From contig NZ_JALQEM010000031.1 of NCBI RefSeq assembly GCF_023630705.1, forward strand, positions 243,112 to 307,111: a DNA stretch of 64,000 bases, written 5' to 3'. Below are positions 48,342 to 57,516 of the stretch, in pieces; positions within the stretch are counted from its first letter, which is position 1, and each line of letters starts with the position of its first letter. The position numbers and the translations under genes are program-made. The notes beneath the pieces are model-generated. The model saw only the letters and a program-made list of their open reading frames with translations, was not told where the DNA came from and ran no database searches. The stretch comes from Caballeronia sp. GAFFF1 (GTDB taxonomy: Bacteria; Pseudomonadota; Gammaproteobacteria; Burkholderiales; Burkholderiaceae).

Positions 48342-49910
48342 ATGCAAGAAGATTTCCTCGCCGATGCCCTCCTCGCCGGGCTTGCGCGTCCAATCGTATT
48401 CGTCGATCTCGAAACCACCGGCAGCGATGCCACCGCGGACCGCATCACCGAAATCGGCGTCGTCGAGGCGAGCACGGCGGGCATCGAGCGATGGAGCGTG
48501 CTCGTCGATCCCGGCGTGCCGGTGCCGCCATTCATCTCGCGCCTCACCGGTATCGACGACGCCATGCTGCGCGGCCAGCCGACGTTCGAATCGCTCGCGC
48601 CGGCGCTGGCCGAGCGGCTGCACGGCAAGCTCTTCGTCGCGCACAACGCGCGCTTCGACTACGGCTTTCTGAAGAACGAATTTCGTCGCGCGGGCATCGC
48701 GTTTCGCGCCGATACGCTGTGCACGGTGCGGCTGTCGCGCGCGCTCTTTCCATCGGTCGAGCGGCATGGTCTCGATGCGCTCATCGCGCGGCTCGATCTC
48801 GCGCCGCAAGGACGCCACCGCGCGCTCGCCGATGCCGACTTGCTCTGGCAGTTCTGGCTGAAGATTCACGCGCTGTATTCGCAAGACCTCGTCGATGCGG
48901 CCATCAGGACGCTCGTGAAGCGCGCGAGTCTGCCCGCTGCGCTGCCCGAAGGCGCGCTCGACGCGCTACCTTCCACGCCCGGCGTCTATCTCTTTCACGG
49001 CGACGACGACGTGGCGCTCTACGTCGGCAAGAGCATCAACCTGAAGCAGCGCGTGACGGCGCATTTTTCGGGCGATCATCGGCTCGCGAAGGACCTGTCC
49101 ATCTCGCAGGCGATACGGCGTATCGAGCATCGCGAGACCGTCGGCGAACTCGGAGCGCTGCTGCTGGAAGCGAAGCTCGTGAAAGACTTGCGGCCCATTC
49201 ACAATCGCCTGCTCAAGCGCGTGTCGCCGGCATGCGCGTGGCAATGGCTCCCGGGCGCGCCCGCGCCCGTGCTGCTGCGCGCCGACAAACGGGATCTCTC
49301 GCGCGAGCCGCATCTCTTCGGCGTGTTCGCGTCGCGCGGCAAGGCGCATGCGTTCATGCGCCATCTCGCCGATGAACATCACCTTTGCGCGACGACGCTC
49401 GGTCTGGAAAAAGCGCCGCCCGGACGAATGCGCGGCTGCTTCGGCTTTCAGGTGAAGCGCTGCCTCGGCGCGTGCGCGGGCGTCGAATCGCTCGCGGATC
49501 ATGCGGCGCGCGCGCTCGTGGCACTCGATGCTTCGCGCATCGTGCGCTGGCCTCACGACGGCCCCGTCGCGATTGCGGAGCGCGATGCAGAGAGTGGGAG
49601 CGAAGCATGGCACGTGATCGATCGCTGGTGCTATGTGGGCACGTGCGCGTCGCGGGACGCTATCCCCGCGCTGCTCGCGAGCGCGCCTGAGCTTCGCCCG
49701 TTCGATGTCGACGTGTACAGCCTGATCGCGAAACGTCTCGCATCGGGACAACTCGAATGGATCGCGTGCGACGCGCGTCCCGCCTTCAGCCTCGTCATGC
49801 AGCACGCACTGGCGTTGCCGGCCGTACCGCATGACAAGCGAACCGCACCGCGCCGCCGCGCCGTCGCTTCGCCGAATGGCAGCGCGGGGCAACTCGCATT
49901 GTCTGTCTAA
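48342..49910 (+). CDS. DnaQ-like 3'-5' exonuclease fused to GIY-YIG (Cho/UvrC-type) nuclease
   Basis: A 522-residue two-nuclease fusion. Residues 15-190 are a DEDDh exonuclease: FVDLETTGSDA (D, E), HNARFDYGFL (D) and HRALADADLLW (H, D). Residues 205-290 are a GIY-YIG domain: PGVYLFHGDDDVALYVGKS, and KQRVTAHFSG. A Cys/Arg-rich stretch with GCFGFQVKRCLGACAGVES resembles UvrC/Cho C-terminal parts. It probably acts in DNA repair, with the GIY-YIG part nicking like Cho and the exonuclease trimming. ATG 48342 is preferred; a very long upstream open frame overlaps other genes. Its end overlaps the convergent SDR stop by 4 bp. Confidence 0.9.
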   Translation: MQEDFLADALLAGLARPIVFVDLETTGSDATADRITEIGVVEASTAGIERWSVLVDPGVPVPPFISRLTGIDDAMLRGQPTFESLAPALAERLHGKLFVAHNARFDYGFLKNEFRRAGIAFRADTLCTVRLSRALFPSVERHGLDALIARLDLAPQGRHRALADADLLWQFWLKIHALYSQDLVDAAIRTLVKRASLPAALPEGALDALPSTPGVYLFHGDDDVALYVGKSINLKQRVTAHFSGDHRLAKDLSISQAIRRIEHRETVGELGALLLEAKLVKDLRPIHNRLLKRVSPACAWQWLPGAPAPVLLRADKRDLSREPHLFGVFASRGKAHAFMRHLADEHHLCATTLGLEKAPPGRMRGCFGFQVKRCLGACAGVESLADHAARALVALDASRIVRWPHDGPVAIAERDAESGSEAWHVIDRWCYVGTCASRDAIPALLASAPELRPFDVDVYSLIAKRLASGQLEWIACDARPAFSLVMQHALALPAVPHDKRTAPRRRAVASPNGSAGQLALSV

Positions 49911-50650
49911 GCGACGCCGCCGTTCGCGCGCAGCACTTGCCCGTTGACCCAGCCCGCATCCTCGCCGACGAGAAACGCCACGACTGACGCGATATCGTCC
50001 GGCTGACCGAGACGTTCCAGCGGCGGCATCTTCGCGAAGTTCGCAATCTGCTCGTCGGTCTTGCCGTCGAGAAAGAGCGCAGTGGCAACCGGACCGGGCG
50101 CGACCGCGTTTACCGTGATGCGCCGCCCGCGCAACTCCTTCGCGAAGACATGCGTGAACGCTTCGACGGCCGCTTTCGTTGCGTTGTAGACGGCGTAGCC
50201 GGGCATGTTGAGCGCGAGCGTCGTGCTCGAAAAGTTCACGATGCGCCCGCCGTCGTTCATGCGCGACGCCGCTTCGCGCAGCGTATTGAAGGTGCCGCGC
50301 ACGTTGATGTCGAACGTGTGGTCGTAGAGCGCGTCGCTCGTATCGGCGAGCGGCGTCGGCTTCAGCACGCCCGCGTTGTTGATGAGCGCATCGGCCTTGC
50401 CGAGTTCGGCTTCGACCGTATCGAACAGGCGCCGCACGTCATCGGCCGATGCCACGTTCGCCTTCACCGCGATGGCCGCGCCGCCCGCCGCGCGCATTTC
50501 TTCGACGAGCGCGTTCGCTTCGGTCGCACTCGATGCATAGTTCACCGCGACCGCGAAGCCTTCGCGCGCGAGCCTTCGCGCAATCGCCGCGCCGATTCCA
50601 CGCGACGCACCCGTGACGATGACCACGCGTTTCGCTTGTGCCTGACTCAT
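49907..50650 (-). CDS. SDR-family oxidoreductase (FabG-like)
   Basis: A 247-residue classical short-chain dehydrogenase. TGASRGIGAAIARRL binds NADP(H), NNAGVL is present, the catalytic Ser is in VNFSSTT and the YxxxK pair in YAVYNATKAAVEAF, followed by VNAVAPGPV. Full catalytic set, unlike the SDR-like protein at 3100. The substrate is unknown. ATG 50650 (MSQAQAKR) was chosen over 50698. It is divergent from a LysR gene that probably controls it. Confidence 0.9.
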   Translation of the reverse strand: MSQAQAKRVVIVTGASRGIGAAIARRLAREGFAVAVNYASSATEANALVEEMRAAGGAAIAVKANVASADDVRRLFDTVEAELGKADALINNAGVLKPTPLADTSDALYDHTFDINVRGTFNTLREAASRMNDGGRIVNFSSTTLALNMPGYAVYNATKAAVEAFTHVFAKELRGRRITVNAVAPGPVATALFLDGKTDEQIANFAKMPPLERLGQPDDIASVVAFLVGEDAGWVNGQVLRANGGVA

Positions 50651-50782
50651 GATTCGCTCCTTGAAAGTGGCTGCTGGATGCGATGCATCATGAATCATTC
50701 GGCATGAGCGATCATCGGGCGCGGCTTAGTATCATCGTTCCAGTTGCTTCAACAATTCAACGCAGAACAAAAGGCCCGGAAC

Positions 50783-51685
50783 ATGGATCGCTTTCAGGAA
50801 ATGCAGGTGTTCGCGCGTATTGCGGAGCGTCACAGCTTCACGCAAGCCGCCGACGATTTGCAGATGCCGCGCGCCACCGTCACGAATCTGATGAAGCGTC
50901 TCGAAGAACGCCTCGGCGCGCGTCTGCTCGAACGCACGACGCGGACCGTACGCCTCACGCCCGATGGCGAAGCGCATTACCGGCGCTGCGTGCGCCTCAT
51001 ACAAGATCTCGAAGAAGCGGAGGGTTCCTTCCGGCATGCCGAACCGAAGGGCCTGTTGCGCGTGAATCTGCAAGGCACGCTCGCGCGACGCTTTATCGTG
51101 CCGGCGCTGCCCGCGTTTCTCGAACGCTATCCGCAGATCGAACTGCATGTCGGCGAAGACGACCGGCTGGTGGATCTCGTGCGCGAAGGCGTCGATTGCG
51201 TGCTGCGCGCGGGCACGCTGCAAGATTCGTCGATGATCGCGCGACGCGTCGCGTTGCTCGAACAAGTGACGGTGGCGAGTCCGGCGTACCTCGCGCGACA
51301 CGGCGCGCCGGACGACTTGCGCGCGCTCGAATCGCATCGCGCGGTCAATTACATATCGAGCGCGACGGGGCGCGCCGTGCCGCTGGAATTCGATGTCGAC
51401 GGAAGCATCGAATCGGTCGAGCTTCGATCCGCTATCTCCGTGACCGGCGTCGAGCTCTACACGCAGGCGGCGATGGCGGGCCTCGGTATCGTGCAAGTGC
51501 CGCGTTATCACATCGACGATGCGCTCGCGGACGGTCGCCTGCAATGCGTGCTGCCGGCGTTTCCTCCACCGCCGATGCCGGTGTCGCTGCTCTATCCGCA
51601 TAGCCGTCAATTGTCGGCGCGCGTCAGGGTTTTCGTGGATTGGGTGGCGTCCGTCTTCGACGAAGCCAGCGCACGCGAGAGCTAG
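50783..51685 (+). CDS. LysR-family transcriptional regulator
   Basis: A 300-residue LTTR of the AaeR/DsdC-like subgroup with the start MDRFQEMQVFARIAERHSFT and the HTH QAADDLQMPRATVTNLMKRL. The effector domain includes LVREGVDCVLRAGTL and TQAAMAGLGIVQVPRYHID. It is divergent from an SDR gene (gap 132 bp), the usual layout for a LysR regulator and its target. A bidirectional terminator follows at 51701. Confidence 0.92.
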   Translation: MDRFQEMQVFARIAERHSFTQAADDLQMPRATVTNLMKRLEERLGARLLERTTRTVRLTPDGEAHYRRCVRLIQDLEEAEGSFRHAEPKGLLRVNLQGTLARRFIVPALPAFLERYPQIELHVGEDDRLVDLVREGVDCVLRAGTLQDSSMIARRVALLEQVTVASPAYLARHGAPDDLRALESHRAVNYISSATGRAVPLEFDVDGSIESVELRSAISVTGVELYTQAAMAGLGIVQVPRYHIDDALADGRLQCVLPAFPPPPMPVSLLYPHSRQLSARVRVFVDWVASVFDEASARES

Positions 51686-51700
51686 CGCGGCGCAATGCAA

Positions 51701-51736
51701 AAGAGGCCAGCTTTCCGCGAGGAAAGCTGGCCTCTT
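51701..51736. terminator. Bidirectional terminator between LysR and HU-like genes
   Basis: A perfect 16-bp stem, AAGAGGCCAGCTTTCC (51701-51716) and GGAAAGCTGGCCTCTT (51721-51736), loop GCGA. T-rich tracts flank it in both directions, and it lies between convergent genes. Confidence 0.93.
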
Positions 51737-51773
51737 CAGGCACCGACGGATACGTCGAGCGCGATTCCAGAGC

Positions 51774-52241
51774 TTACGCTGCTGCGTCCTTCAGCTTCTT
51801 CAGCGCGCGTGCCTTGATGCGCACGCTCGCGGGCTTGGCCGGGAACCAGCGCTCTTCGCCGGTGAACGGGTCCTTGCCGAAGCGCTTCTTCTTCGCCGGA
51901 ACGGCTTGCGCGGAAATCTTCAAGAGGCCCGACAGCGTGAATTCGCCCGAACCCTTCTTGTGAACGGAACCGAGAATGGTGTCTTCCAGCGCGACCAGCA
52001 CGGCCTTGACTGCCTTCACATCTACTTCGGCGCGCTCTGCCAGATGCGCGGCCAGCGATGCCTTCGTGAACGTGTCCTTGACCGGTGCGAAGGTGCCCGG
52101 CGTCTTCTTGGCGGCAACCGTCTTGCTGGCTACTTTCTTCGCGGCAACCTTCGTGGCTGCTTTCTTGGCCGGTGCGGCGGTCTTTGCCGTGGCCTTCTTG
52201 GCCGTGGCTTTCTTAGCAGCGGTTTTAGCGGAAGTCGGCAT
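51774..52241 (-). CDS. HU-family DNA-binding protein with Lys/Ala-rich N-terminal extension
   Basis: A 155-residue basic protein. Residues 1-50 are a histone-H1-like tail of AKK/ATK/KKA repeats. Residues 55-155 are an HU/IHF-type fold: FTKASLAAHLAERAEVDVKA, the ETxLxxG-like VALEDTILGSVHKKG, then KKRFGKDPFTGEERWFPAKP, the DNA-contact arm region. It would compact DNA as a nucleoid protein with a strong electrostatic tail, common in Burkholderia. A single gene, between a strong terminator and an upstream gap of 200 bp. Repeat content may make assembly errors more likely here. Confidence 0.9.
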   Translation of the reverse strand: MPTSAKTAAKKATAKKATAKTAAPAKKAATKVAAKKVASKTVAAKKTPGTFAPVKDTFTKASLAAHLAERAEVDVKAVKAVLVALEDTILGSVHKKGSGEFTLSGLLKISAQAVPAKKKRFGKDPFTGEERWFPAKPASVRIKARALKKLKDAAA

Positions 52242-52443
52242 GTTTCTCCTACCTGTTTGGTCGTTGATATCGAATACGTCCGCACCGATGCGTGCGTATC
52301 ACGCCGGATTCTACATACGCCAGACGCGTTCGTGCGAGTCTTTTGCGTTTTTATATCGTTTTTTCAGGGCTTTTCGTGACATGCGTGGCTTGCTGCTGAC
52401 ACGTACATGCATCGCACAAGCATCGCCTTCGCTTGCATGCGCA

Positions 52444-53202
52444 TCAGCCGCCGTTCGTCGAAGCGTTCGCGATATGCGCGATGAGCGGATAGTGATCCGA
52501 TGCGATGCGCGAAAGCCGCGTGCGATGCACGTCCACGCGCATGAGCCGCTCGCCGGGATGCACCCAGATGCGATCGAGCGCGAAGAGCGGCCAGCGCGTC
52601 GGAAACGTGCGCAGCGCGCTCGCACGATGAAAGTGCGTGACGAGGCGCCGCAGCGTGCGGCCATAGACGAACCATTCGTTCAGATCGCCGAGCAGGATCA
52701 CGGGAAGCGCGGGCGTGTCGAAGCTCTGAAGCACCTGTTCGACCTGCGCGCGACGCTCGCTCGATGCGAGTCCCAGATGCGTCGCCACGACGCGCCATGT
52801 TTCGCTGCCGCAGTCGATGTCCGCATCGAGCGCGCCGCGCGGCTCGCGGCTGCCGAACGAAAGATCGAGCGTGCGTACCGCCTGCACCGGATAGCGCGTG
52901 AGCACGGCGTTGCCATAGCGGCGCTCGGGGGTGTCGAGCGTCGGACCGGGCACCGCATGCAGGTTCGTCATGCGTTGCAGCAAGTCCAGCACGTTGGGCG
53001 AACTGCGGCCGCCTAGCGGCACTTCCTGAAGCGCGAAGATGTCCGCGTCGATCTCGGCGAGCACTTCGCCAATGCGTTCCGGCGCGAACTTGCCGTCGAT
53101 GCCCACCGCGCCATGCACGTTGTACGTCGCGATGCGCAACTCCTTGGCGCGCGCCGCGCTCGCGCTTTCGATGTCGATTCCGGCATCGTGCATCAACGTC
53201 AT
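52444..53202 (-). CDS. Endonuclease/exonuclease/phosphatase (EEP) family hydrolase
   Basis: A 252-residue EEP-fold enzyme. Metal and catalytic motifs are RIATYNVHGAVG, FALQEVP, VATHLGLASSERR, LLGDLNEW and the final ASDHYPLIA. Family members cleave DNA, phosphoinositides or sphingomyelin; here the target is unknown. Its ATG overlaps the stop of the upstream phospholipase D/VTT gene, suggesting a common lipid-related task. Start ATG 53202 is the one that overlaps. Confidence 0.87.
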   Translation of the reverse strand: MTLMHDAGIDIESASAARAKELRIATYNVHGAVGIDGKFAPERIGEVLAEIDADIFALQEVPLGGRSSPNVLDLLQRMTNLHAVPGPTLDTPERRYGNAVLTRYPVQAVRTLDLSFGSREPRGALDADIDCGSETWRVVATHLGLASSERRAQVEQVLQSFDTPALPVILLGDLNEWFVYGRTLRRLVTHFHRASALRTFPTRWPLFALDRIWVHPGERLMRVDVHRTRLSRIASDHYPLIAHIANASTNGG

Positions 53203-55562
53203 GAGCTGACCTCGTCGTGGCTTCGGGGCGATGTGTTCGGCGCTGCATTCGCCGACGCATTCGGCGCCGCATCGCGCGGCATCGCGTTGCGATCGCGCAA
53301 GACGCTTGCACGCGCCGCTTCCTCGCTTGCGCGCGCTCTGTCTTCATCGCTCGGCGCGCCTTCGTGCACGACTTCTTCCTTCGGATCGGCGCGGCCCAGA
53401 AAGCGTTGCAGCAGGATCGACACGGCGATCAACACCGCGCCGATGCCGATCAGCACCGCGAACGAGCCGACCGTCGGATGCCGCAGCGAAGCGATGAGCT
53501 GATGCGCGAACGCAACCGTCAGCACAATGCCCGGTCCCATGCCGAGCAGCGTGCCGATAAGAAAGTCCCGCATGCGAATGTGCGACGCGCCCGCCACCAT
53601 GTTCACGATGGAAAACGGCGCAACCGGCAGCAGCCTCAATACGACGACCGCGACGATGCCGCGCTTGGCGACGCGTTCGGAGAGCCGGTTCACGCGCGCG
53701 CCCGCGAGCTTGCGCACCGCATCGCGGCCGAGCCACAGACCCAGCAGATACGAGACCGCGGCCGATGCCATCGTGCCTGCGAACGCGTATGCGCAGCCCC
53801 ATCCCGCGCCGAACACGAGGCCGGTCGTCGCAATGAGCAGCGTGACGGGCACCGAAACGACGGCCGCCGCCGCGAAACACAACACGATCCATAGCGGCGC
53901 GAGCGGCAACGCGTCGATGCGCCGCGTCGCGCTCGTAAGCGACTTGAGGTTCACGTACTCGCCGAGCGGCGTCCAGTGCCATGCAGCGGCCACGCCCACG
54001 GCCAGGAGCGCGAGCACGCCGAGCAGCGCGAAGCGGCCGATGAGCGGCCGCGTCTTCTCGGCGGGCACGAACTGATCGACCAGTTCATCCGCGGCGATGG
54101 GCGTTTCGGGATCGATGAGCGCGTCGGGCGGAATGAGCTGATCGAGTTCGCGCGACACCACGGGATCGAGCGGCACCAGCGTGCGGTGTTCGTCGCGATC
54201 GCGCGAAAGAGCCGTGATCGCCGCGTTCAGGCCGCCGCGTGCTTCGCGCTCCCGGACGATATCCTCGACTTCGCAGCCGAGATGTTCGGCGAGCAGCGTG
54301 TCGCGCATCTTTGCGATTGCGCGGCGGATGCGCGCGTCGGCGCCCGCATCGATGGATACGTTGCATTCGCTGTCGAGCACCATCGAGCGATTGTTCAGAT
54401 TCGCCGAGCCCACGATGAGCAGGTCGTCGTCGACGATCATCAGCTTGCTGTGCACATTGACGATCTGCTCGCCGAGATCGGGCACCGTCGGGCACAACAG
54501 ACGATAGCGGCCGTGCCGGTCCGCCTGCTTCAGCAACGCGTGCAAGCGGGCGCGCAGCACGCCCATTGTGACTTCCTGCAGCCAGCCGCTCTGATTGCGC
54601 GGCACCACGATGGCGAGATCGGGACCGTCCTCGCGCGCGAGCGAATCGGAGAGCGCCGCGCCGATGGAGCCGGACGTGAAGTACTGGTTCTCGATATAGA
54701 TGCTGCGCCGCGCACGCGCGATGGCATCGAGATATTGCGTGCGGATCTGCTGCACGGCGGGGCGTCCGAGATACGCGGGTTCGGTGAGCGAGAGCGCGAT
54801 CTGTACATCGTCGATATCGACCGCGCGCGAAGGCGGCCAGGGATCGCCCTGCCACGCCGTGCGATGCGCGCGGATCGCAAGCCGTCTGCCGCATGCACGC
54901 GACCAACGCTCGCGGGCAAGCAGGCCGACTTCTCGCGCCGCGTCGCCATCGAACATGGAGTGAACATCGTGAAACGGCTGATACGCGGTACCGTTCGCGT
55001 CGCGCCGATGCGGGTCCGCCGGCGCATGCGCGGGCGTGTCCCAGCGCGAGCGCGTCAAGTCGAGGCCGCCCACGAACGCGAGCCGGTCGTCGATCACGAC
55101 CATCTTCTGGTGCTGCGAGCCGCCGAGCGGATGCTTGCCGTCCATCTGGAACGCGACGCGCCGATGCGTGCGCCAACCCATCTTGTAGACGGGCAGCCAT
55201 TCGCGCTCGAAGGCGTACAGCATCGCGAAGTCCCACGCGAGGATGTAGATGCGCAGCCGGCGCTTCTCCGCCGCGATGGCATGCAGGAAGTCGCCGAGCG
55301 CTTCGGGATAGCCGTCGTTCGCGCCTTCGGGCGTGAGCTTCATGCGGCTGTCGATGTCCCAGCCGAGAATGAACACCGTGCGCTCGGCGCGCGTGATCGC
55401 CTCGCGCAGCACGCGAAAATAATCGGACCCGTCGATGAGCAGGCTGAAGCGGTCCGCATGACGCACGCTTGCGCAGTTGCGTCCGGGCTCGAAGAAGGAT
55501 GCGCCGAGGTCGTCGGTCGTCGTGGCGTTCGCACGGGAAACGCCCGTGGATGTGTCGTTCAA
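53199..55562 (-). CDS. Phospholipase D-family protein fused to a DedA/VTT membrane domain
   Basis: About 787 residues. The N-terminal 500 hold two HKD motifs of the PLD superfamily: HQKMVVIDDRLAFVGG and HSKLMIVDDDLLIVGSANL, as in cardiolipin-synthase-like enzymes. The C-terminal part has a membrane anchor (LLGVLALLAVGVAAAW) and a VTT/DedA-like domain (ARVNRLSERVAKRGIVAVVV...). A long acidic/basic tail ends the protein. The start is unsure: TTG 55562 gives the sequence NDTSTGVS, which suits the family; ATG 55709 would add 49 poorly conserved residues. Probably acts on membrane phospholipids. Confidence 0.84.
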   Translation of the reverse strand: MNDTSTGVSRANATTTDDLGASFFEPGRNCASVRHADRFSLLIDGSDYFRVLREAITRAERTVFILGWDIDSRMKLTPEGANDGYPEALGDFLHAIAAEKRRLRIYILAWDFAMLYAFEREWLPVYKMGWRTHRRVAFQMDGKHPLGGSQHQKMVVIDDRLAFVGGLDLTRSRWDTPAHAPADPHRRDANGTAYQPFHDVHSMFDGDAAREVGLLARERWSRACGRRLAIRAHRTAWQGDPWPPSRAVDIDDVQIALSLTEPAYLGRPAVQQIRTQYLDAIARARRSIYIENQYFTSGSIGAALSDSLAREDGPDLAIVVPRNQSGWLQEVTMGVLRARLHALLKQADRHGRYRLLCPTVPDLGEQIVNVHSKLMIVDDDLLIVGSANLNNRSMVLDSECNVSIDAGADARIRRAIAKMRDTLLAEHLGCEVEDIVREREARGGLNAAITALSRDRDEHRTLVPLDPVVSRELDQLIPPDALIDPETPIAADELVDQFVPAEKTRPLIGRFALLGVLALLAVGVAAAWHWTPLGEYVNLKSLTSATRRIDALPLAPLWIVLCFAAAAVVSVPVTLLIATTGLVFGAGWGCAYAFAGTMASAAVSYLLGLWLGRDAVRKLAGARVNRLSERVAKRGIVAVVVLRLLPVAPFSIVNMVAGASHIRMRDFLIGTLLGMGPGIVLTVAFAHQLIASLRHPTVGSFAVLIGIGAVLIAVSILLQRFLGRADPKEEVVHEGAPSDEDRARASEEAARASVLRDRNAMPRDAAPNASANAAPNTSPRSHDEVSS

Positions 55563-55746
55563 ATGCTCTCCGTGTGAGAAGGCATGCGCAAGAGGTTTCG
55601 CGTCAGCAGTTTGCAAGCCGCATGCCCGCGAGCCGCGGTGGCCGCTGCGCGCGAACGGCGCTTGCGGTAGTCTCGTCAATCGACGTTCACTGCAACGCGT
55701 GAACGACATCCTTCTTCAACGCAGCGTTCAACGACAAGGACACGCA

Positions 55747-56775
55747 ATGGAATATCGACACTTAGGCGCTTCCGGTTTCAAGGTTCCGGTGCTCAGCTTC
55801 GGCACCGGAACGTTCGGCGGGAAAGGCGAATTCTTTCAGGCCTGGGGCGAGACCGATGTGAGCCAAGCGCGCCAGCTCGTCGACATCTGCCTCGATGCCG
55901 GCGTCACCATGTTCGACTCCGCCGACATCTATTCGCACGGCTCGTCGGAATCCATTCTCGGCGAGGCGCTCAAAGGCCGGCGCGACAAGGTGCTCATCTC
56001 CACTAAAGCCACCTTTCGTTTCGATGCGGACGATCCCAACAGCGTCGGGTCTTCGCGCTTTCATCTCATCAACGCGGTCGACGATGCATTGAAGCGCCTG
56101 CAAACGGACTACATCGACCTGTTCCAGCTACATGGTTTCGACGCGAAAACGCCTGTGGAAGAGACGCTGTCCACGCTCGACGATCTCGTGCGCGCGGGCA
56201 AAATCCGCTATACGGGCGTATCGAACTTCTCGGGCTGGCATCTGCAGAAATCGCTCGATGTCGCGAACCGTTATGGCTATCCGCGCTATGTCGCTAACCA
56301 GACGTATTACTCGCTGATCGGCCGCGACTACGAATGGGAACTGATGCCGCTCGGTCTCGATCAGGGTGTCGGCGCCGTCGTCTGGAGTCCGCTCGGCTGG
56401 GGGCGTCTGACGGGCAAGATCCGGCGCGGACAGCCGCTGCCCGAATCGAGCCGGCTGCACAAGACGGCCGACATGGGGCCGCCCGTGCCCGATGAGTATC
56501 TGTACCGCGTCGTCGATGCGCTCGATGCGATTGCAGCCGAGACGGGCAAGACCGTGCCGCAGATCGCGCTCAACTGGCTGCTGCAGCGTCCGACTGTGGC
56601 CACCGTGCTGATCGGCGCGCGCAACGAGGAACAATTGAGGCAGAACCTCGGCGCGGTCGGCTGGAACCTGACGGCCGAACAGGTCAAGCGGCTCGACGAA
56701 GCGAGCAAGGTGCGCCCCGCTTATCCGTACTGGCATCAGGAAGGCTTCGCGGAGCGTAATCCGTCACCGGTATAA
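55747..56775 (+). CDS. Aldo/keto reductase
   Basis: A 342-residue AKR. The tetrad is visible: FDSADIYSHG (Asp, Tyr), LISTKATF (Lys) and IDLFQLHGFD (His). The NADPH site near the end is ATVLIGARNEEQL. It reduces aldehydes or ketones; the substrate is unknown. ATG 55747 is seven bases after AAGGA. Single gene, divergent from the PLD/VTT protein. Confidence 0.92.
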   Translation: MEYRHLGASGFKVPVLSFGTGTFGGKGEFFQAWGETDVSQARQLVDICLDAGVTMFDSADIYSHGSSESILGEALKGRRDKVLISTKATFRFDADDPNSVGSSRFHLINAVDDALKRLQTDYIDLFQLHGFDAKTPVEETLSTLDDLVRAGKIRYTGVSNFSGWHLQKSLDVANRYGYPRYVANQTYYSLIGRDYEWELMPLGLDQGVGAVVWSPLGWGRLTGKIRRGQPLPESSRLHKTADMGPPVPDEYLYRVVDALDAIAAETGKTVPQIALNWLLQRPTVATVLIGARNEEQLRQNLGAVGWNLTAEQVKRLDEASKVRPAYPYWHQEGFAERNPSPV

Positions 56776-56827
56776 CGCCGGCGCGCGTCCCCTAACGGAC
56801 GTGCGCGCGCCGTACCGGGATTCAACT

Positions 56828-56858
56828 GCGCATCTGTACCGGTACTGTACAGATGCGC
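56828..56858. promoter_or_regulatory. Perfect 12-bp inverted repeat upstream of the LysE gene
   Basis: GCGCATCTGTAC (56828-56839) and GTACAGATGCGC (56847-56858) are perfect arms around a 7-bp spacer, 43 bp before the LysE start. CTGTAC/GTACAG half-sites occur in operators of GntR/MocR regulators. A transcription factor site is likely. No such regulator gene is adjacent. Confidence 0.7.
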
Positions 56859-56901
56859 GCCCGTACACTGGCAGCAATCGACCTGTCACTCGGATTGCGC
56901 C

Positions 56902-57516
56902 ATGTCCTCCACTCTCTTCAGCGCCCTGCCCGCTGCCGCGCTTTTCGCGCTCGTGATGAGCATCACGCCCGGCCCGAACAACACGATGCTGCTTGCCTCG
57001 GGCGTCAACTTCGGCCTGCGGCGCACGGTGCCGCATGTCCTCGGAATCAGCGCGGGCGTGGCGCTCCTGATGCTCGCCGCAGGCTTCGGTCTCGCCGAGG
57101 CGTTCGGCCATCTGCCGTGGCTTTATACGGTGCTGGAGACCGCGAGCGTCGCTTATCTGCTGTATCTCGCGTGGAAGATCGGCACGTCCTCGTCCGTGCA
57201 GACGCGCGACGGCGAGCGCCGCCCGATGCGCTTTCACGAAGCCGTCGCGTTTCAGTGGGTCAATCCGAAAGCGTGGATGATGGTGCTGACTGCCGCAACC
57301 ACCATTCATCTGCACGCGAGTCTTTCGCTGAATGCAGCGTTCATGGCGATCGTGTTCATTGTGATCGGCCTGCCGTGCATCACGGCGTGGGCAGCCTTCG
57401 GCGTGTCACTGCGTCGCTTTCTCGCCAATCCGCGACTCTTGCGCCTCTTCAACCTCACGATGGCCGCGTTGCTTCTGCTGTCGCTGTATCCGATCGTCGC
57501 GCATTTCTTCGAATGA
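56902..57516 (+). CDS. LysE-family exporter
   Basis: A 204-residue membrane protein with about six hydrophobic segments. The family signature at the start is VMSITPGPNNTMLLASGVNF, followed by GISAGVALLMLAAGFGL, and later AVAFQWVNPKAWMMVLT, typical of RhtB/LysE exporters of amino acids or homoserine lactones. A perfect palindrome precedes it and a terminator follows at 57613. Confidence 0.9.
   Translation: MSSTLFSALPAAALFALVMSITPGPNNTMLLASGVNFGLRRTVPHVLGISAGVALLMLAAGFGLAEAFGHLPWLYTVLETASVAYLLYLAWKIGTSSSVQTRDGERRPMRFHEAVAFQWVNPKAWMMVLTAATTIHLHASLSLNAAFMAIVFIVIGLPCITAWAAFGVSLRRFLANPRLLRLFNLTMAALLLLSLYPIVAHFFE

Noticed and set aside
46836..49910. A 1024-residue plus-strand open frame over the GDPD, Anbu and nuclease genes
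   Set aside because: Only the part from 48342 has nuclease motifs; the rest is antisense or out of frame to supported genes.
49907..49910. Overlap of two convergent stops as a sign of an assembly error
   Set aside because: Both proteins end at family-typical positions; a 4-bp convergent overlap is plausible.
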